From: Anomaloglossus baeobatrachus | Lineage: Eukaryota > Chordata > Amphibia > Anura > Aromobatidae | Assembly: GCF_048569485.1 (NCBI RefSeq) | Contig: NC_134364.1 | Span: forward strand, 139,331,798 to 139,395,797 | Reading direction: 5' to 3' | Length of the DNA stretch: 64,000 bases | In this document: piece by piece, positions 59,401 through 64,000 of the stretch | Layout of the letters: each line of letters begins with the position of its first letter | Numbering within the stretch: the first letter of the stretch is position 1 | Position numbers and translations under genes: made by a program | Notes under the pieces: generated by a model | The model's database searches: none | What the model was told of the DNA's origin: nothing | The model's input: the letters and a program-made list of their open reading frames with translations, nothing else

Positions 59401-61984
59401 GTGTATATAGAGGCGCGGTGTGTGATGGCGTGTATACAGTGGTGCAGTGGGTGATGGCGGTGTATATATCGGCGCGGTGTGTGATGGCGGTGTATACAGT
59501 GGTGCAGTGGGTGATGGCGGTGTATATATCAGCGTGGTGTATACAGTAGTGCGATGGGTGATGGTGGTGTATATATCGGTGTGGTGTGTGATGGTGTATA
59601 CAGTGGTGCAGTGTGTGATGGCGGTTTATACAGTGGTGCAGTGGATGATGGCGGTGTATATATTGGCGCGGTGTGTGATAGCGGTGTATACAGTGGTGCA
59701 GTGGGTGAATATATCTGCGCCGGTGTGTGATGGCGGTGTATATATCAGCGTGGTGTATACAGTAGTGCGATGGGTGATGGTGGTGTATATACGGTGCGGT
59801 GTGTGATGGCGGTGTATACAGTGGTGCAGTGGGTGATGGCGGTGTATATATTGGCGCGGTGTGTAATAGCGGTGTATACAGTGGTGCAGTGGGTGAATAT
59901 ATCTGCGCGGTGTGTGATGGCGGAGTATATATCAGCACGATGTGTGATAGTGGTGTATATAGAGGCGCGGTGTGTGATGGCGGAGTATATATCAGCGCGA
60001 TGTGTGATGGTGTATATAGAGGCGCGGAGTGTGATGGCGGTGTATATATTGGAGCGGTGTGTGATGGCGGTGTATATAGAGGCGCGGTGTATGATGGCGG
60101 TGTATACAGTGGTGCAGTGGGTGATGGCAGTGTATATATTGGCGCGGTGTGTGATGGCGGTGTATACAGTGGTGCAGTGGGTGATGGCGGTGTATATATT
60201 GGCGCGGTGTGTGATAGCGGTGTATACAGTGGTGCAGTGGGTGAATATATCTGCGCGGTGTGTGATGGCGGAGTATATATCAGCGTGGTGTATACAGTAG
60301 TGTGATGGGTGATGGCGGTGTATATATCGGCGCGGTGTGTGATGGCGGTGTATATAGCGGCGCGGTGTGTGATGGCGGTGTATATATCGGCACGGTGTGT
60401 GATGGCGGTGTATATAGCGGCGCGGAGTATATATCGGTGCGGTGTGTGATGGCGGTGTATATATCGGCGCAGTGTATAATGGCGGTGTATATATCGGCGC
60501 GGTGTGTGATGGCGGTGTATATATCAGCGCGGTGTGTGATGGCGGTGTATATAGCGGCGCGATGTGTGATGGCAGTGTATATATCGGCCCGGTGTGTGAT
60601 GGCGGTGTATATATCGGCGCGGTGTGTAATGGTGGTGTATATATCGGCGCGGTGTGTGATGGTGGTGTATATAGCGGCGCGGTGTGTGATGGTGGTGTAT
60701 ATATCGGCGCGGTGTGTGATGGCGGTGTATATATCGGCGCGGTGTGTAATGGTGGTGTATATATCGGCGCGGTGTGTAATGGTGGTGTATATAGCGGCGC
60801 AGTGTGATGGTGGTGTATATAGAGGCGCGGTGTGTGATGGCGGTGTATATATCGGCGCGGTGTGTAATGGTGGTGTATATATCGGCGCGGTGTGTGATGG
60901 TGGTGTATATAGCGGCGCAGTGTGATGGTGGTGTATATAGAGGCGCGGTGTGTGATGGCGGTGTATATATCGGCGCGGTGTGTAATGGTGGTGTATATAT
61001 CGGCGCGGTGTGTAATGGTGGTGTATATAGCGGCGCAGTGTGATGGTGGTGTATATAGAGGTGCGGTGTGTGATGGCGGTGTATATATCGGCGCGGTGTG
61101 TGATGGTGGTGTATATAGCGGCGCGGTGTGTGATGGTGGTGTATATAGCGGCGTGGTGTGTGATGGCGGTGTATATAGCGGCGCAATGTGTGATGGCGGT
61201 GTATATATCGGTGCGGTGTGTGATGGTGGTGTATATAGCGGTGCGGTGTGTGATGGCGGTGTATATAGCGGCGCGCTGTGTGATGGCGGTGTATATAGCG
61301 GCGCAATGTGTGATGGCGGTGTATATAGCGGCGCGGTGTGTGATGGTGGTGTATATAGCGGCGCGGTGTGTGATGGCGGTGTATATAGCGGCGCAATGTG
61401 TGATGGCGGTGTATATATCGGTGCGGTGTGTGATGGTGGTGTATATAGCGGTGCGGTGTGTGATGGCGGTGTATATAGCGGCGCGGTGTGTGATGGCGGT
61501 GTATATAGCGGCGCAATGTGTGATGGCGGTGTATATATCGGTGCGGTGTGTGATGGTGGTGTATATAGCGGTGCGGTGTGTGATGGCGGTGTATATAGCG
61601 GCGCGGTGTGTGATGGCGGTGTATATAGCGGCACAATGTGTGATGGCGGTGTATATATCGGCGCGCTGTATATAGCGGCGCAGTGTGCACACACTGTACA
61701 GATCTGGGCCTGGGGCCTAACCTTCCTGTCAGCTATGTCGTCCCGGTAACAGGCGGGGGGGGGGGGGCTGCAGGAAGATGAAGGATGCAGTTACTATGGA
61801 GATGGCAGACGTGCTGCAGCCCTTCCCGGCCCCACATATCCTTCTCCCACAGAATCTCCCATAGCTGAGAAACATGGCAAAAACACAACTACTGCCCCCA
61901 TCATCCACAGCCCACACTTACACTGATCCGCACCAGAGCGTCCATGATGGAGGTGAAAGCCTGCAGCTCATCCCCTTCTGCCAT
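30825..61984 (-). CDS. trim46: TRIM46, tripartite motif protein (complete, ten coding exons)
   Basis: Exons, minus strand: 61984-61922, 52136-51893, 51769-51426, 38795-38652, 37702-37607, 37396-37143, 35237-35116, 34548-34249, 31714-31417, 31200-30825. All introns are GT-AG and phases agree, giving 746 residues (human about 759). Order: RING (C33, C36, C48, H50, C53, C56, then C124/C127 after a Ser/Pro-rich insert), B-box 1 (166-207), B-box 2 (221-258), coiled coil (about 266-375), COS region (about 380-425), FN3 (about 425-522), B30.2/SPRY (523-746). The start [21 protein letters not shown] and the end [10 protein letters not shown] match human TRIM46 in position. TRIM46 is known as a neuronal protein of the proximal axon that bundles parallel microtubules; C-I type TRIMs bind microtubules through the COS box. 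No disrupting change is seen in the coding sequence. The odd feature is the minisatellite load in introns and flanks. Confidence 0.97.
31201..31206 (-). promoter_or_regulatory. trim46: NAGNAG tandem splice acceptor
   Basis: Minus strand reads ctccCAGTAG|G. Use of the first AG would keep the frame and add one Ser (SPSRYDPD instead of SPRYDPD). Both AGs follow the same pyrimidine tract. Confidence 0.7.
31417..31714 (-). CDS. trim46: trim46 exon 9 (residues 523-622, B30.2 start)
   Basis: [20 protein letters not shown] ... [20 protein letters not shown] ... DVVSP, the PRY and first SPRY strands. Its polypyrimidine tract is an uninterrupted run of 12 pyrimidines in the transcript, and the 32-bp array of intron 8 starts about 50 bases upstream. 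Confidence 0.96.
31767..34050. repeat. 32-bp minisatellite filling trim46 intron 8
   Basis: About 71 units with core 'gacaacaaagacgacacgcc'+'atccgtac'. Most variants are single transitions (for example cgcc/tgcc/cacc and ccgt/ccat). The middle third is nearly uniform and the right end (33,580-34,050) is degenerate, consistent with growth from the centre. Because 32 is not a multiple of three but the unit lacks stops in every phase, long frames arise on both strands (up to 705 residues on minus, 299 on plus). They are not genes. Confidence 0.97.
34249..34548 (-). CDS. trim46: trim46 exon 8 (residues 423-522, FN3)
   Basis: One FN3 domain: [31 protein letters not shown], then [20 protein letters not shown] and LHTPPAP. 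Acceptor ...ctcctgcag, donor GTATGT. Confidence 0.96.
34549..35115 (-). other. trim46: trim46 intron 7, no element seen
   Basis: 567 bases of ordinary intron; no tandem array and no transposon termini. It is one of the few trim46 introns above 300 bases without a repeat. Confidence 0.7.
35116..35237 (-). CDS. trim46: trim46 exon 7 (residues 382-422, COS region)
   Basis: Completes the Arg codon, then [14 protein letters not shown] ... [18 protein letters not shown]. This is the part of the C-I TRIM COS box that precedes the FN3. Acceptor ...cctccccag, donor GTAAGT. Too short and split for an ORF search. Confidence 0.95.
35285..37110. repeat. 59-bp minisatellite filling trim46 intron 6
   Basis: 'tctgtaacccctctctaccc' recurs about every 59 bases, alternating with 'tgtaactcccctgtgttacc'; some units are shorter by deletion of the second half ('tctcccgttacaccaccccc'). 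A block near 35,290-35,480 recurs at 36,120-36,320 (including 'ctaatctctctacttccttg'), showing a larger tandem duplication of about 840 bases. The transcribed (minus) strand is G-rich with many GGGG runs. Confidence 0.95.
37143..37396 (-). CDS. trim46: trim46 exon 6 (residues 298-382, coiled coil)
   Basis: Starts [17 protein letters not shown], ends ...[17 protein letters not shown] plus the first two bases of an Arg codon. Donor GTAGGT. Human aligns throughout (LKETDQPCFVQAAKQL). The 59-bp array begins just after the donor. Confidence 0.96.
37607..37702 (-). CDS. trim46: trim46 exon 5 (residues 266-297, coiled coil)
   Basis: 32 codons, [14 protein letters not shown] ... EDSMKQTE, between ...gtgctgcag and GTGAGC. 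Heptad-like Leu/Ile spacing opens the coiled coil. Confidence 0.96.
37780..38465. mobile_element. Inverted-repeat element in trim46 intron 4
   Basis: Left arm 'aataatcccacccagaagaa'+'acatttca' (37,787-37,814), right arm the complement 'tgaaatgtttcttctgggta'+'ggattattt' (38,425-38,453). Arms of some 30 bases and 690 bp total suit a non-autonomous DNA transposon. Outer ends and target duplication could not be fixed. The interior has no open transposase. Confidence 0.6.
38652..38795 (-). CDS. trim46: trim46 exon 4 (residues 218-265, B-box 2)
   Basis: Exactly 48 codons between ...ctctctgcag and GTGAGG. Starts [11 protein letters not shown] and includes [20 protein letters not shown], holding the B-box 2 ligands C221, H224, C232, C235, C240, C243, H249 and H252. 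This exon is read in a frame without its own start, so it is easy to miss in an ATG-based ORF search. Confidence 0.97.
38806..39480. repeat. 18-bp minisatellite at the exon 4 side of intron 3
   Basis: Core 'catcagtcagggtctccc' repeated some 25 times with variants (ctctcc, 'aaagcctccctcgt'). It begins within about 15 bases of the exon 4 acceptor. Confidence 0.92.
39546..40853. repeat. 74-bp minisatellite, first block (intron 3)
   Basis: 'actgaggattacacccagta'+'tacaggacaggagaagtgg'+'tactgtgcagtgtatatata' every 74 bases (for example 39,621 and 39,695). Very low divergence. The block is cut at 40,853 by an LTR element. Confidence 0.97.
42012..42029 (+). promoter_or_regulatory. Candidate retroelement primer binding site
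   Basis: TGGCGTCACGAACAGGAT three bases after the 5' LTR end, matching the site at 24,146 at 17 of 18 positions. Two separate elements having it at the same distance supports the call. Confidence 0.7.
42030..43483 (+). mobile_element. Internal region with gag-like reading frames (fossil)
   Basis: Leader (42,030-42,225) like that of the element at 24,164, then Pro/Ala-rich and charged reading frames between about 42,229 and 43,211. Position after the leader suggests a gag-like product, but no zinc knuckle, protease or polymerase motif is visible. Treat as a remnant, not a working gene. The last 250 bases before the 3' LTR are non-coding. Confidence 0.5.
44204..45028. repeat. 74-bp minisatellite, second block (intron 3)
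   Basis: Same 74-base unit, between the LTR element and the Tc1 element. About 11 units, almost uniform. Confidence 0.96.
45029..46679 (-). mobile_element. Intact Tc1-type transposon
   Basis: Ends 'cagttaggtccagaaatctt'+'tggacagtgacacaa' and the complement of 'ttgtgtcactgtccaaatat'+'ttctggccctgactg', flanked by TA (45,027-45,028 and 46,680-46,681). Within each end, about 200 bases in, stands a related inner motif ('aaaagtaattggacaa' at 45,236 and its complement near 46,458), an IR/DR arrangement like that of Sleeping Beauty-type elements. It is 1,651 bp with an unbroken transposase. It landed in the TA-rich part of a 74-bp array unit. Confidence 0.93.
45283..46320 (-). CDS. Tc1-like DD34E transposase, complete
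   Basis: Cuts and pastes the surrounding element. 345 residues, the usual Tc1 length, with no stop or frameshift. N-terminal paired-like helix-turn-helix (about 1-110: [20 protein letters not shown]) with the GRPR box at 58-61 between its two halves. Catalytic triad D152 ([11 protein letters not shown]), D249 ([12 protein letters not shown]) and E284 ([11 protein letters not shown]), with exactly 34 residues between the second D and E. The [11 protein letters not shown] block at 187-197 is typical. Start chosen at the first Met ([12 protein letters not shown]); an earlier start is not available in frame. The insertion is antisense to the window and in the same orientation as trim46. Whether it is expressed cannot be read from the sequence. 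Confidence 0.95.
   Translation of the reverse strand: MRSKELSIEVKQNMLRLKEKKKSIREIADMLGVAKSTVGYILRKKELTGELGNSKRPGRPRMTTVMDDRRILSLVKKNPFTTSTEVQNTLSEVGVSVSKSTVKRRLHESKYKGFTSRCKPFINSKNRQARVTFAEKHLMKPAQFWKSILWTDETKINLYQNDGKKKVWRRKGTAHDPRHTTSSVKHGGGNVMAWACMAFNGTGSLVFIDDITADKSSRMNSEVYRDILSAQIQPNAAKLIGRRFIVQMDNDPKHTAKATQEFMSAKKWNILQWPSQSPDLNPIEHAFHLLKSRLKTERPTNKQDLKAAAVKAWQSIKKEETQRLVMSMGSRLKAVIASKGFATKY
46681..46746. repeat. (TA)n microsatellite at the Tc1 right end
   Basis: About 30 TA dinucleotides directly after the target TA. It may have expanded from the 'gtatatata' part of the 74-bp unit after insertion. Confidence 0.95.
46747..49752. repeat. 74-bp minisatellite, third block (intron 3)
   Basis: Some 40 units of the same 74-base repeat. 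Shared variants (aatacacat, aatacaaac, catgataat) recur in sets, indicating block-wise duplications of several units. Right end passes directly into the 18-bp family. Confidence 0.97.
49753..49845. repeat. Remnant of the 18-bp family at the far side of the 74-bp array
   Basis: 'catcagtcagggtctcagcg' and 'catcagtcagggtgtccccc' match the 38,806-39,480 array. The 74-bp block is thus bordered on both sides by the same simpler repeat. Confidence 0.8.
49846..50481. other. Interspersed sequence of intron 3 with AAT microsatellites
   Basis: The only part of intron 3 that is neither array nor transposon with clear ends. (AAT)n at about 50,262-50,298 and 50,384-50,417. The blocks 'caaatcacccccttttt' (50,238) and 'gggtcaccgcaacattgcat' (50,449) belong, from memory, to a widespread unclassified frog repeat. 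Confidence 0.45.
50482..51415. repeat. 43-bp minisatellite at the exon 3 side of intron 3
   Basis: 'gtcacaccttcagtcagagt'+'cttcctcgtcagtcag' with a 43-base period (50,521 and 50,564). The unit contains the same GTCAGTCAGGGTC core as the 18-bp family. It ends some ten bases from the exon 3 donor. The 321-residue plus frame (50,446-51,411) is an artefact. Confidence 0.94.
51426..51769 (-). CDS. trim46: trim46 exon 3 (residues 103-217, RING end and B-box 1)
   Basis: Acceptor ...cggcag, donor GTGAGA. Begins [10 protein letters not shown], carries the C124/C127 pair, then [20 protein letters not shown] and B-box 1 with CQFCK...CTECR...CNEC...H. The 43-bp array of intron 3 begins within a few tens of bases of its donor. 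Confidence 0.97.
51893..52136 (-). CDS. trim46: trim46 exon 2 (residues 22-102, RING)
   Basis: Acceptor ...ctgttacag before ACC AGT ATG; donor GTAAGC after TCAG. Encodes the first six RING ligands (C33-C56) and the Ser/Pro-rich stretch '[16 protein letters not shown]' that separates them from the last cysteine pair, as in human TRIM46. Confidence 0.97.
52137..52400 (-). other. trim46: Start of trim46 intron 1 next to exon 2
   Basis: Ordinary intron sequence up to the first transposon fragment; no feature recognised apart from the exon 2 acceptor. Confidence 0.5.
52401..52823 (-). mobile_element. Tc1 fragment, C-terminal half of a transposase
   Basis: Minus frame 52,477-52,746 reads [20 protein letters not shown] ... 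[17 protein letters not shown], the second D and the E of a DD34E triad (34 residues between them). The N-terminal half is missing, so it is dead. NSTE replaces the usual NPIE before the catalytic Glu. Confidence 0.88.
52826..53388. mobile_element. Complete MITE (AAGGCYGCTTTACACGCT family)
   Basis: Ends 'aaggctgctttatacgctac' and the complement of 'gcagcgtgtaaagcggcctt', flanked by TA (52,824-52,825 and 53,389-53,390). 563 bp, uninterrupted, and the reference for the copies near 2,731, 4,051 and 5,825. Contains internal hairpins ('gcccccttagaaaggaggcg') and the block 'cccctccgcttctattgggc' shared with the others. Non-coding. Confidence 0.85.
53391..53757 (+). mobile_element. Second Tc1 fragment, opposite orientation
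   Basis: Plus frame 53,424-53,705 follows from the catalytic SDES block ([20 protein letters not shown]) to [20 protein letters not shown], and then 'ggacgatgcaccatgccaca' for DDAPCHT. Same Tc1 family as 52,401-52,823, overlapping it in content for about 250 bases but inverted. Incomplete at both ends; a frameshift lies shortly before the second catalytic Asp. Confidence 0.85.
53759..55309 (-). mobile_element. Tc1/mariner element of the DD37E type, decayed
   Basis: Ends 'caccgtgtgcagaattatta'+'ggcaa' and the complement of 'ttgcctaataattctgcaca'+'cagtg', flanked by TA (53,757-53,758 and 55,310-55,311). 1,551 bp. A second copy of the terminal motif stands about 180 bases inside each end (53,946 and, inverted, about 55,110-55,125), an IR/DR layout. 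Carries a broken transposase (54,087-55,090). Confidence 0.9.
54087..55090 (-). pseudogene. DD37E transposase, broken
   Basis: N-terminal helix-turn-helix frame 54,745-55,050 ([20 protein letters not shown]), then VLWTDE near 54,680 for the first Asp, then frame 54,087-54,554 with [11 protein letters not shown] and [16 protein letters not shown]. Thirty-seven residues separate the second D from the E, the spacing of the DD37E group reported in fish, mosquitoes and others. The coding sequence is split over at least three frames, so the copy is inactive. No internal host gene is implied. Confidence 0.85.
55411..61688. repeat. 30-bp minisatellite filling trim46 intron 1
   Basis: Roughly 205 units with core 'gtgtgtgatggtggtgtata' plus ten variable bases ('tagaggcgcg', 'tattggagcg', 'cagtggtgca', 'tatcggcgcg', 'tagcggcgcg'). 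Length 30 keeps frames open, giving decapeptide repeats such as [10 protein letters not shown] on plus and long His/Pro-rich frames on minus (up to 649 residues); none is a gene. Higher-order structure is obvious (see findings). A small (TA)n grew within two units at 57,505-57,524 and 59,025-59,044. Confidence 0.97.
61755..61767. repeat. G13 homopolymer in intron 1 near exon 1
   Basis: Thirteen consecutive G on plus (C on the transcript) about 155 bases downstream of the exon 1 donor. Likely length-variable. Confidence 0.9.
61922..61984 (-). CDS. trim46: trim46 exon 1 (residues 1-21)
   Basis: Encodes [21 protein letters not shown]. Donor is GTAAGT at 61,921-61,916. The ATG has A at -3 and G at +4, a good Kozak context. 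The frame stays open 43 codons upstream to another ATG at 62,113, which lies at the edge of the upstream minisatellite. The start at 61,984 is preferred because it coincides with the human start. Confidence 0.95.
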
Positions 61985-62096
61985 ACTGCTCGCCTGCTGG
62001 AGGAGGAAGACGAGGAGGAGACGGAGGACAAGGGGAGCATGAGCAGTGCGGAGCGGGGGAGGGGAAAGACCACCCCCATCTGCACCTACCACCTCT

Positions 62097-64000
62097 ACCT
62101 CCACCAGACACATCTACTACCACCATCATCACCAGACACATCTACTACCACCATCATCACCAGACACATCTACTACCACCATCATCATCACCACCAGACA
62201 CATCTACTACCACCACCATCATCACCACCAGACACATCTACTACCATCATCATCACCAGACACATCAACTACCACCATCATCATCACCAGACACATCTAC
62301 TACCACCATCATCACCAGACACATCTACTACCATCATCATCACCAGACACATCTACTACCACCATCATCACCAGACACATCTACCACCATCATCATCACC
62401 AGACACATCTACTACCACCATCATCACCAGACACATCTACTACCACCACCATCACCAGACACATCTACTACCACCACCATCACCAGACACATCTACTACC
62501 ACCATCATCACCAGACACATCTACTACCACCATCATCACCACCAGACACATCTACTACCACCATCATCACCACCAGACACATCTACTACCACCATCATCA
62601 CCAGACACATCTACTACCACCATCATCACCAGACACATCTACTACCACCATCATCACCAGACACATCTACTACCACCATCATCATCACCAGACACATCTA
62701 CTACCACCATCATCATCACCAGACACATCTACTACCACCATCATCACCACCAGACACATCTACTACCACCATCATCATCACCAGACACATCTACTACCAC
62801 CACCATCACCAGACACATCTACTACCACCATCATCATCACCAGACACATCTACTACCACCATCATCATCACCAGACACATCTACTACCACCATCATCATC
62901 ACCAGACACATCTACCACCACCATCATCATCACCAGACACATCTACTACCACCATCATCATCACCAGACACATCTACTACCACCATCATCACCAGACACA
63001 TCTACTACCACCATCATCACCAGACACATCTACTACCACCATCATCACCACCAGACACATCTACTACCACCATCATCATCACCAGACACATCTACTACCA
63101 CCATCATCACCAGACACATCTACTACCACCATCATCACCACCAGACACATCTACTACCACCATCATCATCACCAGACACATCTACTACCACCATCATCAT
63201 CACCAGACACATCTACTACCACCATCATCATCACCAGACACATCTACTACCACCATCATCATCACCAGACACATCTACTACCACCATCATCATCACCAGA
63301 CACATCTACCACCACCATCATCATCACCAGACACATCTACTACCACCATCATCACCACCAGACACATCTACTACCACCATCATCATCACCAGACACATCT
63401 ACTACCACCATCATCACCAGACACATCTACTACCACCATCATCACCAGACACATCTACTACCACCATCATCACCACCAGACACATCTACTACCACCATCA
63501 TCACCAGACACATCTACTACCACCATCATCACCACCAGACACATCTACTACCACCACCATCACCAGACACATCTACTACCACCATCATCACCAGACACAT
63601 CTACTACCACCATCATCACCACCAACGACATATACTACCACCATCACCATCACCAGACACATCTACTACCACCATCATCATCACCAGACACATCTACTAC
63701 CACCATCATCATCACCAGACACATCTACTACCACCATCATCATCACCAGACACATCTACCACCACCATCATCATCACCAGACACATCTACTACCACCATC
63801 ATCACCACCAGACACATCTACTACCACCATCATCATCACCAGACACATCTACTAACCACCATCATCACCAGACACATCTACTACCACCATCATCACCAGA
63901 CACATCTACTACCAACCATCATCAACCACCAGACACATCTACTACCACCAATCATCATCACCAGACACATCTACTACCACCACCATCACTCAGACACATC
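62097..64000. repeat. 27-30-bp minisatellite upstream of trim46
   Basis: 'cagacacatctactaccacc' followed by 'atcatcac' or 'atcatcatcac', units of 27 to 30 bases, more than 60 of them, continuing past the right edge. It starts some 110 bases upstream of the trim46 start codon, so it occupies the 5' UTR or promoter-proximal region. No TATA box, CpG island or other promoter element is seen between it and exon 1. Confidence 0.95.

Noticed and set aside
55250-61749. Many frames with decapeptide repeats or His/Pro-rich repeats up to 649 residues
   Set aside because: Shadows of the 30-bp array; several frames on both strands are equally open, as expected for a stop-free unit of length 30.
61989-62113. 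N-terminal extension of TRIM46 from the in-frame ATG at 62,113
   Set aside because: The extension starts at the edge of the minisatellite, has no counterpart in human TRIM46 as I know it, and the ATG at 61,984 has a strong Kozak context and matches the known start.

Overview
The window looks like nuclear DNA of a tetrapod vertebrate, most probably an anuran amphibian. The reasons are one split vertebrate gene (trim46) with canonical GT-AG introns, CR1 LINE pieces, several Tc1/mariner and hAT elements, a large family of about 1 kb LTRs, and very large minisatellite arrays. Nothing is bacterial: there are no operons, ribosome binding sites or CRISPR. Almost every long open frame here is a by-product of tandem repeats.

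Positions 1-29,750 are a mobile-element field without a recognisable host gene. It holds two CR1 pieces (1-405 antisense; 10,281-11,542 with part of the reverse transcriptase), a decayed element-derived coding relic (about 418-1,330), and many copies of one LTR family. Most of those copies are solo LTRs with TG...CA ends and 4-5 bp target duplications. One copy at 23,196-25,870 still has two LTRs, a primer binding site and a polypurine tract. The field also holds a short-TIR MITE family whose copies at 4,051-5,777 and 5,825-7,546 each carry an LTR in the middle. There is a 2.7 kb hAT element (11,717-14,423) with an 8-bp target duplication and an internal G-rich minisatellite, a palindromic hAT MITE (17,728-17,988), one LTR nested in another (18,717-21,078), and a TA-flanked element with its own 42-bp minisatellite (27,509-28,262).

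Positions 29,754-64,000 are the trim46 locus on the minus strand. All ten coding exons can be placed to the base, from the start codon at 61,984 to the stop at 30,825-30,827. They join without a break into a 746-residue protein with RING, two B-boxes, coiled coil/COS, FN3 and B30.2/SPRY, co-linear with human TRIM46. The 2.2 kb of coding sequence is spread over 31 kb because the larger introns and both flanks are filled by different, mostly private minisatellites: 27-30 bp upstream of exon 1, 30 bp in intron 1, 43/18/74 bp in intron 3, 59 bp in intron 6, 32 bp in intron 8, and 50 bp in the 3' UTR beginning at the stop codon. By my coordinates about 20 of these 34 kb are tandem repeat. Intron 3 also holds an LTR element (40,854-44,203) and an intact Tc1-type element with a complete 345-residue DD34E transposase (45,029-46,679). 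Intron 1 holds a DD37E element, two inverted Tc1 fragments and a MITE.

The points most worth following are the trim46 gene packed with array-specific minisatellites, the array that starts at the trim46 stop codon, a NAGNAG splice acceptor before the last exon, the intact Tc1 transposase, the minisatellites that grew inside DNA transposons, and the LTR family with a primer-site-like motif inside its LTR.
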